A stretch of 64,000 nt of DNA from JAJYRX01 sp041655275 (GTDB lineage: Bacteria; Pseudomonadota; Gammaproteobacteria; Burkholderiales; Burkholderiaceae_B), in contig JBBAFU010000012.1 in the NCBI GenBank assembly GCA_041655275.1, forward strand, positions 1-64,000. The letters are read 5' to 3'. The notes below the pieces were generated by a model. It saw only the letters and a list, made by a program, of their open reading frames with translations, had not been told where the DNA came from and did not search any database. Made by a program: the position numbers and the translations under genes. Shown one piece after another: positions 59,071 through 64,000 of this stretch; the stretch's first letter is position 1; every line of letters starts with the position of its first letter.

Positions 59071-60702
59071 CTATTCCCGCAATTTCTTGTACAAATAGCT
59101 ACGCGAAATATCCAGGTGCTCCGCGACCCGTTTCTTGTTTCCCCTGAAACGCTGCATTGCCTCGCCTATGATTTCCCGCTCATGCCGATCAAGGACCTCG
59201 CGCAGCGAGCTGACTTCGCGCTCGGATACTGCACCGCTCGCAGTCTTTGCAACATCGGCCAGACCGGCGGCGGCACTGGCCTGAAAGTTTTCCAACCGCA
59301 AACGCCCGTCCTCGCAGAAGACGAAAGCGCGCTCGGTCAAATGCCGCAGCTCACGCACATTGCCCGGCCACTTGCGACGCATGAGGAACTCGATGGCATC
59401 GCTGTCCACCTCCGGCATGCTACGCCCGTACTGCACCGCGAAATCCGACAGGAAATGTTTGAGCAGCATGGGAATGTCCTCCCGCCGCTCGACCAGGGAA
59501 GGCACGCGGATGATCACCGGACTGATGCGGTAGAAGAGGTCAAGCCGGAAACGACCCTGAGCGACGAACTCCTCGAGATCGCAGTGCGTGGCCGAACACA
59601 GGCGAAAATCGATCTTCCGCGGCGCGCCGCCCCCGACGCGCTCCACGATACGATCCTGCAGCACGCGCAGCAGCTTGGCCTGGACCTCGAGTGGCATATC
59701 GCCGATTTCATCGAGAAAGAGCGTCCCCTTGTCGGCCTGCTCGAACTTGCCCGCCCGCCCCCTCTGGTCCGCCCCGGTGAAGGATCCGGCCTCGTAGCCG
59801 AAAAGCTCGCTTTCGACCAGCTGCGCGGGCAGCGCAGCGGCGTTGATGGTGACCAGACGGCCGCTACTGCGCGTGCTGAGCATGTGCAGCGCCTGGGCAA
59901 CCAGCTCCTTGCCGGTACCACTTTCGCCCTGGATGAGTACGGGAATGTCCAGCGGCGCAATCTTGCGTATGGTTTCCCGCAGCTCGACAATGGCGGGGCT
60001 TTTGCCCACGATGGCTTCCAGATACGGTTCCGCCGCCTGGCTGCGGCGCGCCTCCTTGCGATAGGTCTCGATTTCCTGCTCCAGCGCGTTGATGCGCCGC
60101 GCAAGGGCCTCGACCTGCTGCGGTCCCTTGAACATCACGCGGCCGATGGCCCCGACCACCTTGCCGTCATGACGGATGGGGTGTCGCGAAACCACGCGCT
60201 CCTTGCCCTGCATGCGCTGGATCTGGCCGACCTCGGCAACGCCGGTGCGCACGACATGGGTGAGCCGGGAGTTCTCGATCACTTCGCTCACCTTGCGCCC
60301 GGGCCCTTCACCATCCTTTAGACCGAAGAATTTCTCGTGAATAGGGGAAATGAAGACCAGACGCCCGCTGGCATCAATCACCGTCATGGCATCAAAGGGA
60401 TCGGTGAGCAGATGCTCGACAATGTCAAAAGCGAAGTCGACGCCAAGGAAGAAACGCAGGGTGGTCTCGCTGTGATCGGCAAACAGCACCACCAGTACCC
60501 CCCCGTCAAAGGGCGTCGCTACCGTCATATAGCGGGCATCGGTAAATGCCATCACCTGCAGGCGGCGGTCGAGTGCCTCTGCCATCCACTCCGGATCGAG
60601 CAACAATGCACGTACGCGCGGTCGTGCCGCCTCACCCAGATTGATAAGCATCTTCCCCGCATCGTCAATGACGGCAAGGCCACAGATACCAGCCCCTGAC
60701 AT
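59071..60702 (-). CDS. Sigma-54-dependent activator with PAS-like sensor and Fis-type HTH
   Basis: About 543 residues from the ATG at 60702 (GGGGGTG upstream). Residues about 90-190 look like a PAS domain (DPFDAMTVIDASGRLVFISP), preceded by another sensory segment; there is no receiver, so control is by ligand rather than phosphorylation. The AAA+ domain has Walker A GESGTGKE (259-266), the sigma-54 contact loop GSFTGA (306-311, Ser for the common Ala), Walker B FLDEIGD (329-335) and WPGNVREL. The C-terminal helix-turn-helix is KKRVAEHLDISRSYLYKKL. It is divergent from rpoN and upstream of P4, and is the obvious activator of the five promoters found here. Confidence 0.92.
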   Translation of the reverse strand: MSGAGICGLAVIDDAGKMLINLGEAARPRVRALLLDPEWMAEALDRRLQVMAFTDARYMTVATPFDGGVLVVLFADHSETTLRFFLGVDFAFDIVEHLLTDPFDAMTVIDASGRLVFISPIHEKFFGLKDGEGPGRKVSEVIENSRLTHVVRTGVAEVGQIQRMQGKERVVSRHPIRHDGKVVGAIGRVMFKGPQQVEALARRINALEQEIETYRKEARRSQAAEPYLEAIVGKSPAIVELRETIRKIAPLDIPVLIQGESGTGKELVAQALHMLSTRSSGRLVTINAAALPAQLVESELFGYEAGSFTGADQRGRAGKFEQADKGTLFLDEIGDMPLEVQAKLLRVLQDRIVERVGGGAPRKIDFRLCSATHCDLEEFVAQGRFRLDLFYRISPVIIRVPSLVERREDIPMLLKHFLSDFAVQYGRSMPEVDSDAIEFLMRRKWPGNVRELRHLTERAFVFCEDGRLRLENFQASAAAGLADVAKTASGAVSEREVSSLREVLDRHEREIIGEAMQRFRGNKKRVAEHLDISRSYLYKKLRE

Positions 60703-60847
60703 GACACCCCCAAGACCGCAGCCGGTCAAGCTGTTGTGTAGATGTAAAGGTCAAGTTTAAACCATCATGTATTGAATGCAGGCATGAAAAGTCTGGCATG
60801 CTACTGTACTCTGTCAAAAACTGCCGCTGATATCCGAAATAATTGTT

Positions 60848-60862
60848 TGGCACAAAAATTGC
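60848..60862 (+). promoter_or_regulatory. Sigma-54 (-24/-12) promoter P5 of rpoN
   Basis: TGGCACAAAAATTGCG with exact GG-N10-GC spacing (GG 60849-60850, GC 60861-60862). Transcription would start near 60874, just before the AAGGAGGG ribosome site at 60876-60883 and the rpoN ATG at 60892. The sigma factor gene thus appears to be read by sigma-54 itself. Confidence 0.82.
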
Positions 60863-60891
60863 GATGATCCTTGAGAAGGAGGGCGGACATC

Positions 60892-62295
60892 ATGGTGCTC
60901 AGCGTAGACCTCAGGCCACGTACCGAAATACGCCAGGACCTGACGATCAACCATCAGGCCATACAGGCCATACAAATCCTTGAATACAGTCAGGAAGAGC
61001 TCGAGACCTTCCTGCAGGATGCGCTCGCTCGCAACCCCTTGTTGAAAGAGACGGAACAAGGGGCGCCAATGCCGCCGGCCAATCGCGCAGCACAGTTTTC
61101 AGCAGGCTCCCAAAGAAGGGGAAGCGGCGAGACGCCCGACCTGTCTGACACTGTCGCCGCGCAAATCAATCTGTACGACCATTTGCATCGACAGCTCGGT
61201 GTGCTGCGCACCACGCCCGAGCTCAAGGCCTGCGCGGCGAGTCTGATCGATTCTCTGGAACCCGATGGCTATCTGCGCACCTCACTGGAGGATCTTGCAG
61301 ACATATTGGAAATTTCGCCCGCGCTCCTGGAAGAAGCGCTGGCGCTCCTGCAGTCGCTGGAACCTGCCGGGATTGCAGCACGCGATCTTGCAGAATGTCT
61401 GGAAATACAGCTCCGGTCAAAGGCGCAGCTTACCCCCGCAATGATTGTCATACTGGGCCACCTGCACCTGATCGAGCGTGGCGAAATCGAACGTCTGGCA
61501 CGCCTTTGCAAACTGTCCATCCCGGCGCTCACGGCGAATCTGGACGCAATTCGGCAGTTGAACCCCCGGCCCGGCCTGCAGTTCAACACCGAACCAACCC
61601 AGCCCGCCCTGCCTGATATTCTTGTGCATACCGGATCAGAGGGGCGCATACGTGTCGAGCTCAATCCCGAGCTTCTGCCCCGCATTCTGGTGGACAGGAG
61701 CTATTACACCGAACTCTCGACACAGATGCAAACGCGCGAGGAAGACCGCTTCCTGCAAGATTGCCTTCGCGAGGCCAACACCCTGGTGCACCATTTGGAC
61801 CAGCGCATGCACACCATCCTGCGCATCGCGCGCGTCATCGTACAGAATCAGGCCGACTTCCTCTTTGATGGTGCAAGCGGCCTGCGCCCCCTGCTGCAAA
61901 AGGAAGTCGCACGGGCGGCGGGCGTCCATGAGTCAACAGTCAGCCGCACCGTCGCCAATAAATATCTGCTCTGCTCCCAGGGGCTGCTTCCCCTGAAGGA
62001 CTTCTTTTCTACCCGCATCGGTGACGAGCTGTCACCGGGCGCCCTGTCGGCCGCCGCTATCCGCCAGCGCATCAAAGCGCTGCTGGAGCAGGAAAGTGCG
62101 GACGATATCCTGTCCGACGATGCCATCGTGCGCCGGCTGCAGGCGGACGGTGTCGACATTGCCCGGCGCACGGTTGCCAAGTACCGACAGCAGTTGAGCA
62201 TCCCTTCATCAGCCCAGAGGCGCCGGCAGCGGCGCCTGCCCTGGAATGCCGTTTCACCGACCACGCCTGTGAAGACTTCACCATGCCCCCGCTGA
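60892..62295 (+). CDS. rpoN: RNA polymerase sigma-54 factor, second-type paralog
   Basis: A 467-residue sigma-54. Region I is recognisable but unlike the usual N-terminus of beta-proteobacterial RpoN: LRPRTEIRQDLTINHQAIQA then ILEYSQEELETFLQDALARN. The core-binding region and HTH (GVHESTVSRTVANKYLLC) follow. The RpoN box ARRTVAKYRQ (424-433; bases 62161-62190) ends the DNA-binding part, then a 34-residue tail runs into the next gene. The usual neighbours of rpoN (lptB, hpf, ptsN) are missing; instead there is an activator gene and a CoA-transferase gene. It is therefore likely an extra, dedicated sigma-54. An ABC-type housekeeping copy is expected elsewhere. Confidence 0.92.
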   Translation: MVLSVDLRPRTEIRQDLTINHQAIQAIQILEYSQEELETFLQDALARNPLLKETEQGAPMPPANRAAQFSAGSQRRGSGETPDLSDTVAAQINLYDHLHRQLGVLRTTPELKACAASLIDSLEPDGYLRTSLEDLADILEISPALLEEALALLQSLEPAGIAARDLAECLEIQLRSKAQLTPAMIVILGHLHLIERGEIERLARLCKLSIPALTANLDAIRQLNPRPGLQFNTEPTQPALPDILVHTGSEGRIRVELNPELLPRILVDRSYYTELSTQMQTREEDRFLQDCLREANTLVHHLDQRMHTILRIARVIVQNQADFLFDGASGLRPLLQKEVARAAGVHESTVSRTVANKYLLCSQGLLPLKDFFSTRIGDELSPGALSAAAIRQRIKALLEQESADDILSDDAIVRRLQADGVDIARRTVAKYRQQLSIPSSAQRRRQRRLPWNAVSPTTPVKTSPCPR

Positions 62296-63395
62296 ACGAT
62301 ATTCTCGTGCTGGACTTCAGCACATTGCTACCCGGTCCCATGGCCAGTCTGTGTCTGGCCGATGCCGGCGCCCGCGTCATCAAGGTGGAGCGCCCGCCCG
62401 ATGGCGACATCATGCGCAGCTATGAACCCGCAATCGATGGCACCAGCATCAATTTCGGCATGCTCAACCGGGGTAAATCCAGCCTTGGCATTGATCTGAA
62501 GGCACCCGGTGCACGCGAACAGCTGCTGCCCCTGCTGCGCCGCGCTGATATTCTCATCGAGCAGTTTCGCCCCGGCGTCATGGATCGCCTCGGCCTGGCT
62601 TACGCGGACGTACAAGCCATCAAACCCGACATTATCTATTGCTCCATCAATGGCTGGGGCAGCACCGGCCCGAAATCAGGCCTCGCCGGCCACGATCTCA
62701 ACTACATGGCGGAAACCGGCGTCCTGGGACTCAGCGTCGATGCCACCGGCGCCCCCCTGCTGCCCCCCCTATTAGCCGCCGACATTGCCGGGGGCGCCTG
62801 GCCGGCTGTCATCAACATCCTGCTGGCCTTGCGCAAGCGCGATCAGACCGGCGCCGGATGCTGGATCGATGTGGCCATGGGTGAAAACCTGTTCCCCTTC
62901 CTCTACTGGGCCCTGGGCAACGCTCACGCCCTGCAGCGCTGGCCGGTGCCGGGCGGCGAGACGGTCACCGGAGGCAGCCCACGCTATCAGATCTATCGCA
63001 CGCGCGATGGCCGCCATCTGGCTGCCGCCCCGCTGGAAGAGCCGTTCTGGCGCAACTTCACGACTATCATCGGGCTGGACCCGACCCTGATTGATGATGC
63101 ACGCGACCCGGAAGCCACGCGTCGCGCCGTCGCGGAACGCATTGCCGCACGCGACGGACGGGACTGGATGAAGGCCTTCCATGGCGTGGATGTGTGCTGC
63201 TCGCTGGTGCTCACCTTGCAAGAGGCTTTGGCAGACCCTCACTGGCAGGCCCGCGGCATCTTCGGGCGCACGCTGGACATGGGGGCGCAGACCGTGCCGG
63301 CATTGCCGTCCATCGTCAGCCCCGCGCTGCGCGATCCCGGACAGAGCACCGCCGCACCAGCGCTGGGGGCGCTTGATCCTGCATCGATGGCATAG
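62283..63395 (+). CDS. Class III (CaiB/BaiF) CoA-transferase, copy 4
   Basis: A 370-residue family III CoA-transferase, nucleophile Asp 167 in LLAADIAGGAW, with VLDFSTLLPGPMASLCLADAG at the N-terminus (in parts). It resembles racemase/alpha-methylacyl-CoA-type members (LNYMAETGVLGL). The ATG lies 13 bases inside the end of rpoN, so it is read from the same transcript, under P5. Such tight coupling of a metabolic enzyme to a sigma factor is unusual. Alpha-methylacyl-CoA racemases also belong to this family and use the same Asp, so racemase activity is an alternative. Confidence 0.88.
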   Translation: MPPLNDILVLDFSTLLPGPMASLCLADAGARVIKVERPPDGDIMRSYEPAIDGTSINFGMLNRGKSSLGIDLKAPGAREQLLPLLRRADILIEQFRPGVMDRLGLAYADVQAIKPDIIYCSINGWGSTGPKSGLAGHDLNYMAETGVLGLSVDATGAPLLPPLLAADIAGGAWPAVINILLALRKRDQTGAGCWIDVAMGENLFPFLYWALGNAHALQRWPVPGGETVTGGSPRYQIYRTRDGRHLAAAPLEEPFWRNFTTIIGLDPTLIDDARDPEATRRAVAERIAARDGRDWMKAFHGVDVCCSLVLTLQEALADPHWQARGIFGRTLDMGAQTVPALPSIVSPALRDPGQSTAAPALGALDPASMA

Positions 63396-63408
63396 GATTG
63401 CGCTTCAA

Positions 63409-64000
63409 TCAAACTCGCGGCGTCACAAAGCGGCGCACATAATCGTTGACCGGTGCGTGACGGATTTCATCCGGCGTGCCCGCCTGCTCAATGACCCCGT
63501 CGCGCAGGATCACGATGTGCTGGCCCAGCCTGAGCGCCTCGTCGATATCATGCGTGATGAAGACGATGGTCTTGTGCAGGCCGGCCTGCAGGGCTAGCAG
63601 CTGATCCTGCATGTCATGGCGGATGAGCGGATCCAGCGCCGAAAAGGCCTCGTCCATGAGCAGGACCTGTGCATCGGTCGCCAGGGCGCGGGCCAGACCC
63701 ACGCGCTGACGCATACCCCCGGACAGCTCGTCGGGGTAGTTGCGCGCGTATTCACCCAGGCCGACACGCTCCAGCCATTGCCGGGCTGCGGCGCGCGCCT
63801 GCGTGCGCGGCTCACCCCGTACCCGCAAACCAAAAGCGACGTTGTCGAGCACGGTCAGATGCGGCAACAGGCCGAAGTTCTGGAACACCATACTGAGCTC
63901 ATGACGACGCAACTGGCGCAGGTCGGACAGGCTGAGCTCGAGAATATTGCGCCCGTTCAGCAGGATGGTACCGGCCGACGGGTCGATCAGCCGGTTCAGG
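63409..64000 (-). CDS. Glycine betaine/quaternary amine-type ABC transporter ATPase (partial, runs off right edge)
   Basis: The C-terminal 197 residues of an ABC ATPase: SMVFQNFGLLPHLTVLDNVA (Q-loop), LSGGMRQRVGLARAL signature, VLLMDEAFSALDPL Walker B and FITHDIDEALRLG with the switch His. The QNFGLLPH...NVAFGL pattern is that of ProV/OpuAA proteins for betaine and choline. There are no C-terminal CBS domains. The Walker A part lies beyond the window. It converges on the CoA-transferase gene with a 13-base gap and no visible terminator. Confidence 0.88.
   Translation of the reverse strand, partial: LNRLIDPSAGTILLNGRNILELSLSDLRQLRRHELSMVFQNFGLLPHLTVLDNVAFGLRVRGEPRTQARAAARQWLERVGLGEYARNYPDELSGGMRQRVGLARALATDAQVLLMDEAFSALDPLIRHDMQDQLLALQAGLHKTIVFITHDIDEALRLGQHIVILRDGVIEQAGTPDEIRHAPVNDYVRRFVTPRV

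Noticed and set aside
60778..60788. Motif TTCATGCC(T/G)GC shared between the rpoN upstream region and 47674-47684 as activator site
   Set aside because: Only two occurrences seen, and the one at 47 kb is too near the promoters for a usual activator site; not enough to call.

Overview
The window reads as a GC-rich beta-proteobacterial chromosome, most likely Burkholderiales/Alcaligenaceae (Bordetella–Achromobacter relatives). The basis is the ribosomal protein set (including S3 with a long Arg/Pro-rich tail), an ESPR-type autotransporter start, Bug-type (TctC) binding proteins, tripartite carboxylate transporters and many CoA-dependent catabolic genes. Genus cannot be fixed from the sequence alone. 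No tRNA, rRNA, CRISPR array or insertion sequence was seen.

Layout. 1-0.7 kb: start of a repetitive ESPR adhesin running off the left edge. 1-2.7 kb: AraC-type regulator with a degenerate receiver, and an FAH-family hydrolase. 2.8-7.7 kb: a fatty-acid beta-oxidation operon (thiolase, FadB/FadJ-like bifunctional enzyme, acyl-CoA ligase) joined by ATGA overlaps. 7.7-27 kb: an island for nitrogen compounds with five agmatinase-family ureohydrolase paralogs. Around them lie a TRAP transporter, a DUF1989 protein, a BMP-type ABC importer, a HutH-like ammonia-lyase, a quinone oxidoreductase, a polysaccharide-deacetylase-family hydrolase, a creatininase homolog, a cupin and a LysR regulator. I read this as uptake and hydrolysis of guanidino (or formimino) compounds. 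27-32 kb: S10-type ribosomal cluster rplC to rpsQ on the minus strand, with its own promoter and terminator, but with no rpsJ before rplC and no rplN after rpsQ. 32-35 kb: VapBC-like toxin-antitoxin pair, guanine deaminase and a crotonase-fold protein.

35-63.4 kb: a large acyl-CoA catabolic region with four class III CoA-transferases, a CoA ligase, two acyl-CoA dehydrogenases, several crotonase-fold enzymes, a hydroxyacyl-CoA dehydrogenase, a MaoC hydratase, a thiolase-like protein with a DUF35 partner, a dienoyl-CoA-reductase-like SDR, a TRAP transporter and TctAB with a decayed tctC. It ends with a sigma-54 activator and a divergent second-type rpoN. Five intergenic sites match the sigma-54 -24/-12 consensus with exact GG-N10-GC spacing. 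They precede the activator-adjacent ligase operon, both arms of the 47.6 kb divergent region, an internal crotonase gene and rpoN itself. This looks like a self-contained, autoregulated sigma-54 module dedicated to one catabolic region, and is the most striking system in the window. 63.4-64 kb: end of a glycine-betaine/quaternary-amine ABC ATPase gene running off the right edge.
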